Assembly: GCA_008360955.1 (NCBI GenBank)
Contig: LUCM01005725.1
Location: 246,316-310,315 of the forward strand
DNA from: Fasciolopsis buskii
Taxonomy: Eukaryota; Platyhelminthes; Trematoda; Plagiorchiida; Fasciolidae
Length of the DNA stretch: 64,000 nucleotides
Reading direction: 5' to 3'
Of this stretch, positions 35,312-48,300 are shown piece by piece. The notes beneath the pieces were generated by a model. It worked only from the letters and a program-made list of their open reading frames with translations, was not told the DNA's origin and searched no databases. The position numbers were made by a program, and so were the translations under genes. Numbering within the stretch: the stretch's first letter is position 1; the number at the start of each line of letters is the position of its first letter.

Positions 35312-37377
35312 GTGAGTTAAATTGTACGAAGAGGAAACAACGGCGGACGATGATAGAGGTTCCTACTGGCATTCGTCTGCAACTCACGATGGTAACTCTC
35401 CATCGTGAATGATTGTAAATAACAACCGGCAGTAATTTTGCGAAGGGTCATAAATGCAAGTAACTTCTTGGAAGTGAATATATGAATGTAATTAATACCG
35501 CTTTCTTTGTCTTTATTGTGAACATGAGCAACGGCTTTTCGGGCAGGGTTCCCATGTTTATTAAAAACACGCTATGTGATCCAGCTAGTAACGGATAAAG
35601 ACCTCATTTTGTCGGGCAAAGTAGTTCAGTAAGTTAAGATAAATTTAGGGGATCGATATACACGACCAAGTTATCTCAAAGCACTATGCGTGTTTCGGAT
35701 AAGAAAGAAATCCAGCCAGCTTCGGTCCGACTAATTTGCACTTCGGTCAGGTACACTTGCACCGACCGACAGGGCAAACAAAGTTTGAACAAATGATACC
35801 AGCGATAATAAGTAGTATTTAATCCCCGAAACATTCGACGCCAACAGGATTAGCTACTCTTTCTTTAATCATCTTAACTCATTTCTTGATAAGACAATAT
35901 GCTCAACTTCAGACAGAAATTGGCAAGGACAAATGTGGTCCACCAACTGGAGAATCAGACCGCGGAAAGTTCGAATCTGCGACGGTCAAGCCGAAACGTT
36001 AATGCTCACCGTTGGATCACCAATAGTTAAGTCCTACGTAAACACCTATTCAGTACCACTTTCAAACAGGATAAATATGGTAAAAAGCAACCATATGACC
36101 CAAATCGATCGAAACAAGGCTATCCATTATGCATTGTGCAAAGTATTTATCACCACGTGTAAGAAATTATTGCTAGAAAATTAGCAGCTGATAAAGGAAC
36201 TCGTCTTTTTGGAACAGAGCTACTGCGTTTGTTAATTTAGACTTAACCGCACAAGCACTTATGAACACGGGATAGTGTGAACGTCATAAGATATGTTTTT
36301 AACCGATAGAAATACTATGCACAAAATAGGAATTCGCAGGGGACGGTCAGCAAAAACAAGGATGACATGCAGACTGCGATTAAAAAGCCAGAAAAACAAG
36401 CATATTCGACATATCGACTTTGCACAGAATCAGAATTCTCCAAATCCATTCCCTCGGTTTCATCGCATTCATAGAAGTTCTCAATCCTTTTCATTGCCTT
36501 CTATCGCTGATGCTTGCCATTTATTTAACTTTGCCCTCTTTTCACCATTATTTATACGCAGTCGAACAAATTTTGATCCGAGTGGTCTATATACTCACTC
36601 AAGTAACCGCATCCTACACGCAATGAACCGCTTATGCTGACTTTGACCTTGAAACTGTGGCTGGCCGTGGTTAGGTCTGTAGGTCCTACTCTAATGCGGA
36701 CCTGACCGTTAGCGAAACTGGCTCTATTTGGTCGCTGACCTATCGGATCACACAGAGACTGACGTTGAGGTTTGTGCAACTTTTATTTAATGTTCTTAGG
36801 GATTTCGCGATGTGACTGCAGATTTGAGTTATCCTTCATTTAGTCACTCTTCTGAATAAATGATATTGTTTGGTATGAACCTATCAACAGTTTATTGATA
36901 AAAAATACTTGATCACCAAAGATTTCTTCAGGTCTCTTGGATTTTTCTGCTGGCGAATCAATCATTTGCTGCTTGTCTGCAAAATCAACGTCAAAGCCAA
37001 ATTTATGGCACAAATAATTTGATAAGAGTGAATCATGAAAAACCTACCGTTTACACCTGGCTGAATTACACAGATGACTGGAAAAGCCATTTTGAGCTGG
37101 TCCCCAAGACAGTGAAATGGGTGCTCCCTAATTGGCAATCGGTGACTGCGTGAGACTTTTGTGTTCGATTTCTGTGTACTCACCGAACTCTTCAATTAAC
37201 TAACATTTTGGAATGTTGCGTGGCTTTGTAAACAGGCATAAGGGTTTCACTTTTGTCCGCGTTCTGTGATCCCCCTTTGCAAGTCAGAGGTCATAGAGTT
37301 CGTCTCCTCAACGGCTGTAGTTTGATAAGATGCGAAGATACATATGGTTAGTGTAAAAGCTTTCTTATATATTCAAG
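35312..37377. other. Non-coding; possible degenerate tRNA-like SINE at about 35930-36025
   Basis: On the minus strand around 36025 to 35930 there is an A-box-like 'ccaacggtgagcattaacg', a B-box-like 'cagattcgaacttt' and a following 'ccagttggtgg' that vaguely resembles the SINE-B linker. It may be a very old SINE-B copy. The plus-strand frame of 115 codons at 36293-36640 has no motif and is overlapped by another frame, so it is probably chance. Confidence 0.35.
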
Positions 37378-37470
37378 ATCATGTCGTGCATTGTGTGGTC
37401 TAAGGATGAAAGGCTACTCAATGCGTGCGCTTGCCACGAGGGAAACTTCAAGCTAATCGGGATTGACCAT
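37378..37470 (+). CDS. Candidate internal exon, faintly WD-repeat-like
   Basis: Exactly 31 codons, phase 0 at both ends, between an acceptor (ttatatattcaag) and a perfect-looking donor (CAT followed by gtgagtatg). It reads 'SCIVWSKDERLLNACACHEG' and ends in 'KLIGIDH'. A WD-repeat blade often has the form (I/V)-x-W-S-x-D-x-x-x-L-x-x-x-x-x-x-G, so a beta-propeller origin is possible, but one blade is not enough to say. The open frame itself continues past the donor to 37590. No neighbouring exon identified. Confidence 0.33.
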
Positions 37471-38999
37471 GTGAGTATGAATCCTCAAAGCAATCTTTAC
37501 AGCTCTATTTTAGTACCATGTGATGTAAATGTCCTCCAGTATGAGTCAGTGATTCACGATAATACCTATTCTAAAGACGTCCATGTGTAACCGATATTTA
37601 CCATACAATAAAATTTGCAGCGCACAATTCAGTAGTCTAACAACTCAGGTTAAGATACTCCAGGTGGTTTGAGACAAGTATATTGTAGAATTTCTGGACA
37701 ACACATCCAGTAGCACTTTTGAGAAGCTTAAATTAATGTTAAACTTTCTTTATCATATGATTTCGTGTCAACAATCTTTGATAAACAACGCCCGCTTATT
37801 ATACTGCGCAGTATTTTCTCACGAGCATCTGTTTCGACAGACCAGTATTCCAGCAACTACCTAAAACTGCTTAGGATGAAACATCATCCGTGAGTACAGG
37901 TTGCTATATGTCAAATATTTATGAAAGGTGCACATAAGAGTTTAGTCAATGACTGATCCTAGGGGTATCATAGTGTGCATGTGTAAGACACAGCAATGTA
38001 GGACAGCTTTAGCATGTCTCTGTTGTGAATAAGTAAACAAATACCAGGATAAAGCAATACCGCGATAAAGAGCAGTTTGGAAGGCTTATTCAACTAATCT
38101 CGTATATATTCATTTGAAATGGATGAAATGCTGAAAGCATTAATGTTTATCAAAATAGACAGATGATACCCTTCACACATATCGTGATACAATACAGTAA
38201 ACGCAAACCAATTTCTCTTCATTCAAGCTAGTGAGTTGTTTCGTGACTGAACAACAAAACATTTCGCTAAATCTTGTTTCAGTATGTACTTTTTATTCAC
38301 GCATTAGTTAAGGCACATCCACAAGCGCGCGTCCTGTTTCTGCCTCCAGGTGATAAAACGTCGGATTTAAATGCCACGACAAGAACAGTCACTACCATAG
38401 AGACAGGCTGATCTAATAACCACATCTGAGCAGACCCATACATACACACGCACACGTTTATCAGTACTACTTACAAACGATTCTAAATAAGCAAACTATA
38501 CAACTGTATCTTTTATCCGGTGACCAATCTCAAGAGGCAACAAGCTACACGTCCTCACACGGTCCACACCCGAGATTAGCTATGTTTCTGAATGTCATTT
38601 TTGCAATTTCCTCCGACAACCAGTACCAGTACGCTTGATGGAATAAAAATGTCGCAAGGTGTAACTTTGTTACCTGAACCATAATTTCCGTGAACAGCAA
38701 TGGTTGGCACTAAGAAGGGAAATTCTTTTGCCATAAAACAGGCGACACATTCACATACTTTGGAGTTTGCATTTGTGCGGGCATTTATTCCCGGGGTATA
38801 CCCGACCGAAATATTGTTTCATATGGTCATATCATAATATTAAAAACTAAGCGTTCTCAAAAAAGGAACAATATTTTGAATGTTTTGAATGACGTCAAAA
38901 GACACGTTATGCGGGGCAGAAATTCGGACTCACTGCATCAACTTTTGGACGCCCAGCGCGCATTTGAATTCTCTGTTTCTTTCTATCTTTTGCCATTTT
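37471..38999. other. Non-coding spacer
   Basis: AT-rich, without open frames of note and without repeats shared with the rest of the window. If the exon at 37.4 kb is real, this is intron. Confidence 0.45.
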
Positions 39000-39175
39000 A
39001 GTTCCATTTATCAATGGAAAGTAAGTTTACTTCATTTTTCAGGAAAGGGGTATGCGGCCAACAGAAAGCTGCCAAGTGAGGATGCTGACCGACGGTGGGG
39101 GATTCGATCCCGCAATCTTCACGTCCGAAGGCTACGACATTGTGCATTTGACCACTTCCATTCATCGCATCCGGA
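39000..39175 (-). repeat. SINE-B copy 3
   Basis: On the minus strand: A-box-like 'gtggtcaaatgcacaatg', B box 'gggatcgaatccccc', linker 'cctcacttggcagctttctg', and tail 'cctgaaaaatgaagtaaact' to 'ttgataaatgg'. The linker is nearly identical to copy 2 at 12.4 kb. The longest open frame of the window (160 codons, plus strand, 38889-39371) runs straight through this SINE in antisense, so it is not a gene. Confidence 0.7.
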
Positions 39176-40849
39176 TCCTAGTGCGACGGCGAAACAATTA
39201 AAGGTCATTTACTTACTTTGCTTCTATGGGAACGTTACTAACGCGATTATTTGCTGTTATTGGGAAAGTAACCCCCCAACAACGAATGTTTGCAAACAGA
39301 CTGCATTCACCGTGGCTCAGCACGATGAAAATCTGCATTATTTATGTTCTAGTTCCGGCTCGTTTGACTAGCTCTTCAATTTGCATTGAGTGAATTTTCT
39401 GTTCAGCACAATGCTTAAGTTAACAAAGCTTTCTTCACCGCCGATACTCTTTTTCGGTCTAGGTTTACGTATATATGAAGCTAAGACATTCGCTACTAAT
39501 GGGCATATGTTTATGTACTTGATGTCATTGAAATGTTCGTTTTTAGAAATAACTTGTTTCCTGTAATTTATCTGGTATTTTTCCGATGTTCGCCGTAATA
39601 GCCTCCAAAACATTGGTCATAGAAAACGGGAACCAGAATAATAAAATAGAGGACGAAGTCAAATGGAAGTTACTCCACTAGTGCAGCGTGTGTCCTGTGG
39701 ACCGCCATAGTAGTTTGTTTGGGAGTGTTGATGCCGGCTGATACACTCAATGGGCTTCGAATGACGTCGATTTATGCCTTTGTTCATTCGAGGTCGGTTG
39801 ACCAACACTTCTGAAGATTCCTGACGCAGCGAGCGCTCCATTTTCGTTACCTTGCCGGGGGACCCAAACTAAAGGAACGGGCTGCCTTTTTGTTGCGAGA
39901 CTCCGTATAAGTATAACGAAATGGCCTACTCCGAGTTGAATGACGATTTTTAAAAAACAAATGGTGACAAGTTTAATGTATGTTTGAAATGAGGCATGGT
40001 CTGAAGCCGAATAAGCCTATCAAGCAGCAGCAAAACGAATGCGAAACTAATATGGCAGTCAACAGCAATAAGGTACATATGGCTGATGTAACAAAACGAA
40101 GGGACATTTCGTTGATCAAGCTTTAAACTATCGCCAACTGATGTAAGATGGAGTACTAAATCATCGAATTCCTTCGTGTGCACGGATATTCTAAACGATA
40201 TTAGGGTATATAAACTTTTCATTTAATTCCCCCAACACTTGTCATCCACCAACTTGCATATGAGCGTAAATTGACTGGTCCGCATTTGTAACGAGTCCGA
40301 CTATGCTGGCAGTCGCATAAACTTACTGGACATTTTCTTTACGTCGACAGCCTATCTGACGACAATTCGTTTTCGAACATTTCACCACTGATTGTACCGG
40401 GGAGTTTCTACAGTAATTTTGTTTTCCTTAGAACAAACTATGGCCGCTTGGGTACCACATTACCTATCAGTCAACATTACTGCTGCCCTCTAATCTTTCC
40501 ACGTTTCAATAAGAAAATGCCATTAGGAGGCAAACATGGAAGCTACTATCATGGGACGGGTTGATTCATCGCATTTACGAGAAGTTCATTTTACATGAAA
40601 CTTCCATATGATAATATAGCCGAAAGCAAACAATGATGTCAATCGACTGGTCGACCTATTCAAGAGCTTTCAATGAACGACTGGTCGGATGATCAAACAC
40701 AAGATATAAATGAGTCCTGCAGCCGATTGCGTCAGCAAACTGTGAGTAGTGGTTTTTCACGTGCACATAACTTGCCACTTTACCGTCTACTGTCAAGAGA
40801 CTGAGATAGTTTTGTGACGTGATCTTTTGGTTGAAGTCGTCGGGTTCAG
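39176..40849. other. Non-coding spacer
   Basis: Open frames of up to 90 codons (39950-40222, minus strand) have no motif or splice support. No dispersed repeat recognised. Confidence 0.45.
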
Positions 40850-40938
40850 TGATTCATGCATTCCGAGCAATAGAATCCAACAGTAATATGGCGGCAGATT
40901 TACTTCCCTGTACCGAAAAACAAGATTTAGCAATAAAC
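40850..40938 (+). CDS. Candidate internal exon (89 bases)
   Basis: Lies between an acceptor (gtcgtcgggttcag) and a perfect donor (ATAAAC followed by gtaagtcg). The open frame reads 'IHAFRAIESNSNMAADLLPC' and then 'TEKQDLAIN'. An ATG in a good context (aatATGGCGG) lies inside, so it could instead be a first coding exon with a short leader. The open frame continues past the donor to 41127. No family recognised and no partner exon found. Confidence 0.28.
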
Positions 40939-43900
40939 GTAAGTCGTCCAAAGAAACGAAGTGCCCACAACAAATTCAAGGCTTTACGTAGTCCAAGCAA
41001 ATCCGGTGATTCGAAGTCAGAATCTGTGGAGTGGTGTTCGCTTAGGCTGGATTCACTGTGTTCTGTGTCATTTGAACTCTACCAACGCACGGTTTTTCAT
41101 TGTAACATATACAAGTTTATCCACTAGAATGTTATCGAACATTGTTTTACTAGTGCAACGGTGGCAGCAGCTGTAATTCTGGTGCATTGTGTCGTACAAA
41201 TACTACTATAACTTTAAGTAGTAGTTTATCCTTGCAAGAAAGAAGCTCACGGGTCCGGACAACAGAGAATATAGTGGTGATATTGCACCATAGAACAGAT
41301 AAGCTTTCACAAATTCGATGAGAAATAAAAAGAGCAAGGTTTGAAAAATCGAAGCATAAATGAGTTCGTAACAATACACATAAGGCTGTTTCATAAGCTT
41401 AGAAAACCCAACTGTTCCCCAGTCAGTGAAGATACTTAATATAGGCAGCCGTACAAATCCAAAATAGTGGTAATGCTTACTTCTAATTTACTCTACGAGA
41501 TGTCCTCATCTGCAGTTTTCAGCAAATCTGACATCACTTCAGCTCGCACTGTATTGGTTCCAGCTAGCAAGGGTTGGTTGAAGCTCTATTTTATCCACGG
41601 TAATATGATGACTGACAGCGTTAATTGTCGTGTTTCGTGGCGAAAAAAAGATTTTTGGTCGATTTTTGCTCCAAAATTGTGCGCGTCAGTGTTGTCTGTC
41701 TTCGAAGCCACTATTCATTAAAAAATATATTTCTTATTCAGTTGACCAGCTTAACTAGCATTTCTCCCGAAATTTTGGTTTACGGGAAATAAACTATGCA
41801 AACTTGCTCAGTGGAGCTTTATTTTCAGCTGTCTTGTTCTCGGATAAATGTGACAGGCAGGAGGATTATGCAGCGAAGGAGACAGAACTACTGCAAAAAT
41901 TACGGGTGACAGGATTAAGAGATAATTCGGAAATAGGAACGGTGCTTAGCAGAGCATTTATTCTGAAAAGCTCGCGTTTCTACGTGCAAAATCAATCCAC
42001 TTGTTTCCGACCACCACAGACCGGGATTTGAACAGGCTGTATTGATTTATCTGAGACATTACCTAACTGTAATAATAGCTTGATGAATGAATCAAGGATT
42101 TGTTCCTGTACGATAATTTTTACTTCACAATGCGCTGGTTGGGAATAGCAAAATTGGGAAAGTTTTCTATTCAACTTTCTAAATATTTTTAGGCTTTGTC
42201 CAAACCAGTTGTTTCCAGGAAACCCGTGGATGACGATGTTTCTTCTACGGCTGAGTTTGCTTTGAAGAATTAAATCTACTAAGAACCCATTCAATCTTCA
42301 CAGCCAAACAGAACATACTTAGTATTATATGCATAACTTAATTTCGTATGGTAACTGAAGTATCCGGAAAGCCCGATTTGGATCACTGATCACCTGAAAT
42401 TATTCAGTCAGCTAACTTTCGACAAACACACCTTTCTCTATTTCTCAAGGTCAGTGTGTAAATCGTGTTCATCATTTTGTCACACACCTGCATTCGTACT
42501 GTTTGTTGTGCTCGTCCAACCGCGGTTATTGGTGGTCTCTGGTGCCAAATTTAGGCGAATAAACCCTAACGTGCACCATGCGTCAAAAAAAATGTAAACG
42601 CAACTGACGGACACATTTGATCCGTCCACTTTATGTCATTTTCTTGTTTGCACGGACGCGCACAAATTCAGCTCAACTCAAAACTGAAAGTAGAGTCGTG
42701 AAAACCAAAGCAGCACCGCAGAACCGCCTTGCAATGGCAATAAAGGAAAACGTTAGGATCAGACATCGACAGAGGTTGATACACGATATTAAGGAGTGGA
42801 TGGGCCAAGCGCAAAATTCTCCTATTTTGACGAATTAGGCATACGAAGGAAACAGTAGATAAGTCACGCATCACAGGATAGTGCCCAGTTGGCGCAAATA
42901 ACTAGGCACATCAGAACCGCGGAGCTAAACGATTTGGAGGTCTTCTCTTATGAAAGATTTTCGCGTGTTACATTTTTTTCTGGACTCAAAAGTAGGGGTT
43001 TTTCGGATGACACGGGATCGCCTCAGCAAAGGTTTAGATTCCATCTTCGATCCCTAATGATGATGGTATTCGTATATAAAACTCGCAAGCAAATATCCCA
43101 GGGTTTCTCTGTTATCTCATCCGATAGGCAGAGCATGAGGAAGAAGCCAAACGCTTTAGGATGCGAAAACATTAAGTGAAAATTTATCAACGGATTTCAG
43201 TTACCGAGCTTACTTCGTATACGTTTTCACATGATCGCCTACGTACAGCTGGATGGGGATAATGCAAAATTACTTAAAAGGACAGTCTTTCACAAATGAA
43301 ATTTCCCAATAAAATTAATAGCAGAATGTGGGCAGCATTTATTCAGACGTTGACTAGTCAGATGGAAACATATTAGCGGTATTTCTTCTAACCGTCCACA
43401 GCACATTTTCTCGCATGCGCACGTTTACTTCGACACTACCGTTTATTGTCTAAATTGGGTTGGAATGGGGTGGGAAGAGAATGATTTCAGTCACACAGCA
43501 ATTTGGCACAATGTCAAACATCGTTCGTTTCCCGGTCAGGCAGTAAGTAACGGAAGTATTGTTCCAATGGAAACCAGTTTGACTGAACTATCGACAACAC
43601 ACATCCAGCAAATTCGGCAATACTTTCGCTTCTGTGTGACAAACCAACAACACCGCGTACATGATCCGATTAGCAAACTAAAGATGATATAATCGACTTC
43701 AAATACACAAACAATTTGCACGTACAAGTCAACCGGGCTGAATTCGGTATCCGGTTCTATAGACTGTGTTCAGGCTATTGATTTACATTTAGTTAGTCGT
43801 CAAGTATTTGCTGAGAGCAAATGGCAACATAACGAATGCACAAATGTGTACGGGCGTGAATAATTAGCGACGCTTTTAGGCGATGACAATGGGTACGTCA

Positions 43901-44304
43901 CTTTTAATTTGTAATTCAATTTGTAACACGTTTCACGGTGAACCAAGTTCCGATATAGAGTTTTCAGACTTTCTTGTGCACTTACATTTTCGCACATTCG
44001 ATTCGGACTAACAAAGATGTTCCAAAGCTAACCGACCGTGAAGCAAATTACACTTTGATTAACTAATTTAACCGACCTCAATGACTTTATGTTGCGAATA
44101 CGTGAAACGAGGGAAAAACAACGAAGCGGAAATGAACATTAAGTTCTATATTCTGAAAATGTATAACGATAACAGAATCAGAAATATGAATAGAATATTT
44201 ATTTAGTGCATTATGACGACAAATCATTTCTGTTGTAAGATCAAAAGACGAAAATAACTTCTTCCTACCTCACCAACACTCGTGAGATAAATGCAAAAGC
44301 TGAG
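40939..44304. other. No supported gene; one ORF1-like frame
   Basis: A minus-strand frame at 41992-42294 contains 'SRRRNIVIHGFPG', which recalls the R-R-x-N-(I/L)-x-(I/V)-x-G-(L/F)-P motif in the nucleic-acid-binding first protein of many LINEs. The rest of the frame does not extend the match, and no polymerase lies nearby, so I do not call it. Other frames are short and unremarkable. Confidence 0.35.
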
Positions 44305-44500
44305 CTCCAACAAAACATCAGTAGCCTATTGCATTAGCCTAATGGCTAAGACGTTTGTATCCCAATCGTTAGACCTGAGTTCGCGTGCGGGTTTGTGCTC
44401 GGCGGACGTGCACTGCTGACGATTTCTCACACGGATGACACAGCTAGACAATGCGTTCATATTTTCTTAATAGTAAATGATGAATTATTGCGTTTGCAAT
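44305..44500 (+). repeat. SINE-A copy 4
   Basis: Starts 'ctccaacaaaaca', corresponding to the family's 'ttcaacaaacc'. A tRNA-like head follows with A box 'ttagcctaatggctaag' and B box 'gagttcgcgtgcg', then the body 'gcactgctgacgatttctc' and 'gacacagctagac', and an end near 'gatgaattattgcg'. Same block order as copies 1 to 3, with clear divergence. The start and end fix the family length at roughly 200 bases. Confidence 0.7.
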
Positions 44501-47500
44501 AAATACAGGAGCCCAGTGTGATTAAGAAAATAAGACCGAGTGCAGTTATAGTCAGAAATGATGGCTAGTTTTTTTGTTCTGAATCACTGCAGTCCAGTGC
44601 TGAGAACTATTCAGTTTGTGCATTGGCCAATTTAGTTAAAATAGAATCAACAGAAGGTGGTAAGTACATCATAATTTTGGAAATTCCTTCTTTTTTAGCA
44701 GAATATAGGAAATATTGACTGGATGCCGGTTGGAATGCAAAGTTCAAAACAGACCTCCATCCTTTCGGCAAGAATCTTGCCAACCCACGGTATCTGTCCA
44801 TTCACATCGTTCTCTTATTCCAGTGGTTCATTTCACGCCTGCGTGAAATCTGAGCACTTGATAACGATCGGAAAGTGGAATTGCTCCATATACAACGACG
44901 TCTTCGCGTCTTCGCCTGAAATGAACCTTGTGGTTCGAGCAGGGACAAATCAAATCAAATAGTGTTTTTACGTACCCTGATTTGGGCGTGTTTTTTAAGC
45001 AGATACACCCACACTTTATGGCAAATACTTGCAGGTGAATACAGAAATAGATCATGAAGCGTGATGATAAAATAAGCCGTCTGACAGAACGAATGACGGA
45101 GAATAAAAATGCACAAGGGCTACAAACAAAGGCGAGGTCTCATCTCTTTCCGGAGCAGTTCGTGATTTACCGGTAGACGAGCAAGACAAGGAATAAGATT
45201 GTTCCTTTGAACAGAAGTAGGAGAAGAGCGGAGTCTAAATGTGGAACAAGCTAAAATATGATAATTAATTTTCGATGATGCTGCGTGAAGATAAAAATTC
45301 ATGCATACTGCCTGAAAATCTACCACAGGGATCGAAATGTTTTCGAACAACGAAATCAAAAAGTAGAGTTTTGTTAATCCCACTAAGACATAAAAGCAGT
45401 TCTAAGAATCAAGACAAATAATAGGGAAAATCCTTCTGTTTCAAGCTTGGAAAGAACACTGTAGAATACTGAACCCAGAGGGTGAGAACGCATGCAATGA
45501 CAATTTGGAGTCAAAATGTATGAGGTGCTTTGAACATTTTTAGACCAGAAGACAACAGAAGTCTGTGTGGGTTGAGCAGACCAGGCTCAACATATTCTGT
45601 CCATGAAAGATTTTGGAAAGATTGTGGAATTCCGAATTAACCGTTGGAAAACTATTTCAGACCGAAATGGTTATTAGGTGCTAGGGACGGGATTTCGCTG
45701 AAGACAGACGAACACCGAGCACCAGGTTACAGATATTAAGGGACATCAACAAATTTAAGAACATTCAGTCGCAAAGATTGCTTGACATACCAGTGGCTGC
45801 GCTGAATCAGCTTATTGTGGAAATCACTAAGATTGCCAACAACACTGAAACAATAGCTCCCCAAAAGAAACAACAAAATCAACAGGTCTGCCAAAAATAA
45901 AATTCGGTGAAATTGGGTCCTGGTACGATATGACCTCTACAGACCATCGAGTATATTTTACAGGTTACTAATCGATGTACAAATCAACAGTGCCGGAAAA
46001 ATTGCATAGCCTCTTTGAGAAAATAATAATGAAGAAGTTTGTGGGATGAATGAAGGGATCGCATTCAAGGATAAGCTGATGTGCATAGGGTGGCGCTAAA
46101 ACTTCCTACGACTGTCTGGCAACCGACATGTGCACCTTCGGAGAGTCTCTGCTGTGCAGGTATTTCAACCGTAATCCATTTCTTGCCCCCTGTGCCAAAA
46201 AAGCAAAACACCAAAGAGGGAGAATACATTTAAAGCATTCATAGAGGCTTAATTTCCGGCGTGTTTGTTCGGGGAATCCTAGCAGACTTGTGTCCGCATC
46301 GAATCACTCAACGTCATCTGCTTGACGCGAAACAAAATAGTCAAACGTTTATGTAATCCAAATGAGCGGGAATTTTCGAAGAGCCCTCATATAGACATGA
46401 GATGAAAAAAAGACACTATAGCATCCTGTAGCATTCAAAATCAACATACTAGATGTCGAATTCAATAAAGTGCTAACCTTGTGAAAGTCATCCTCCGTGA
46501 GCTGGAATTGAGCTGGTTATCGCCAACTATCCGATGAAACGTTCCCAACATCTGGCACATGTTGTTCACTTTCAAAGTCCAAATGAACAAGTAGATTTTT
46601 CATTTCTTATATCTGACTCTAGTTAAAAAACACTCCACAACCGTTGACAAGACGATTGAAAAACTGGTACACTTGCTTATCAATCTCACCTCAGCTAAAG
46701 ACGGCGATAAAGATGACTTCGAAAAAATAAGGAATTTGGTCGTTCCGTATTGTTGTGGAGGATAAAAGTCGTCTGTTACACCCAGTAGCATCGATACCTT
46801 TGACGATGTTTGAACAGTGTCAGCTTTCGTTGTGATAGAATGCCTTCCTTTCACGAGTAAAGCATCCCCTTAAAAGTATGCTAGGAAGCAAAGCAGCTTA
46901 GATTGTCTCTCACGTTTTCCCCATTGTAACCGCCAGCGAACACGTGGAACCGTATCCTGCCAGCACTGACGCAAAAGGCTCTTGAATTTAGATGTGAAAG
47001 AAAACGAAGCCTCAGTGTAACCCCTACGTTGTAGTACTCAGTAATGGCCATCGTCATTCAGAAGAACTACTAAACTCGTTCTGATTTTATAGTTGTTTTT
47101 TAGCATTCCCAAAGGATTCTTTAGACATTTCGTGGAAACCGGTCCTCATGGTGAGTTTTCCGTCCTACACGTCGATTGTTTATTATTTCCACAAGTTTTC
47201 TTCCGACAAAATGGGAAATTTTATTCAAAATGAAATATTTTTGGGAAAAAGTGCAAATTTTTTGATGAAAAATAGATTTATGTGAAACTGTGCTTCGGAG
47301 AGTGAATTTCCCATTAGAACCATCATGAGATTTACCGAAGTAAATATTCATGAGGCGTTCCGTTCACCAGACGCTTAGGAGTAAAATAAAAGAGTTCCTA
47401 CGACATCTATCGCCAGTAAACAGAGTCCCTTTCGACCATGATTGCAACCACGTCGAACTGCTGATTATTCCATAAAGAGCTGAAAAAACAGAAAAATCAG

Positions 47501-48104
47501 ACATTTTAAAATTATGGTTGTACATGTCTGACTTCGGAATAGGAAGCAGAAATGAACAATTGAAAGATGGATGATAAAATCCCGAACAAAAGAGTGGTCC
47601 TAAATAGTTTCACCCATGATAATGCCATAGTGATATCTAACTGACAGATCATGTTACCTTGATAATCAACGTCAGTGTAGAAACTGCAAAACCGATTCAT
47701 TCAGTCTGATATGTTCACTATTTCAATCAGACTGTTCTGGTTGGCTCCAGAAAGTGAACATTTTTAAGAAAGAAGCTGACAGACATACACTGACGTAGAT
47801 GCACACGAACTAGCCTCTGACAGGCAAATTCCTGTGTGATTCCATGCGCGAGTGGAATATGCAGACGCAATTGACAGCCTTTGTTTCAAGCTGAGGCAAC
47901 AAGCCGTAATTATTAAATAAAAATAAACCGTCATTGTTTGATTGTTTAAGAAACTTTTCCGTAATGGATTTGAACATAATAAAGGAGAGAGAGAGAGAGA
48001 GAGATTAAAGATATGGCTAGAAACCTCAGGTTTATTGAGGACTGGTCATATTCATACAGTATCTAAATATTAGTTCGCACCTTAAGCATAGAGAACACAT
48101 TTAC
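44501..48104. other. Non-coding, with a (GA)n tract at 47985-48004
   Basis: Open frames of up to 87 codons. A plus-strand stretch at about 46630-46760 reads in part 'KTIEKLVHLLINLTSAKDGD' and looks mildly coding-like, but no splice sites or motif back it. No LINE or SINE similarity seen apart from the element starting near 48105. Confidence 0.4.
47985..48004. repeat. (GA)n microsatellite
   Basis: Ten uninterrupted ga dinucleotides. Simple-sequence DNA about 100 bases upstream of a tRNA-like element. Confidence 0.9.
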
Positions 48105-48300
48105 AAACACGCCAATAGCTCAATATTCTGCACTGCTGTGAGCTCGGTTACCGACGACAGTCAAACTGTCAACGTAGTCAGACTTCAACCTGACGGAAGC
48201 GGGTTTGAATCGTCTATCAACCTACAAACTTCGTCACTTGGTGGTCGTGGTGGAAAATGACGTGCACTGGCTAAGCGTTGGGACGGAGAGCAAACATTCA
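48105..48300 (+). repeat. Third tRNA-like SINE type (SINE-C), single copy
   Basis: The plus strand shows an A-box-like 'gtgagctcggttaccgacg' and a good B box 'gcgggtttgaatcgtc' at a somewhat long spacing. A body follows with 'ggtggtcgtggtggaaaatg' and 'acgtgcactggctaagcg'. The phrase 'gtgcactg' is also found after the head in SINE-A copy 4, but the rest differs. Only one copy is in the window, so family status is an inference from the tRNA-like head. Confidence 0.45.

Noticed and set aside
36293..36640. 115-codon plus-strand frame
   Set aside because: Another frame overlaps most of it, the composition is biased towards basic residues and serine, and no splice signals or motif were found.
38889..39371. 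Longest open frame of the window (160 codons, plus strand)
   Set aside because: It runs antisense through a SINE-B copy at 39000-39175 and has no motif; a frame of this length is near the chance expectation for this much AT-rich DNA.
41992..42294. LINE ORF1-like motif S-R-R-R-N-I-V-I-H-G-F-P
   Set aside because: Only the short motif matches; there is no extended similarity and no polymerase nearby.
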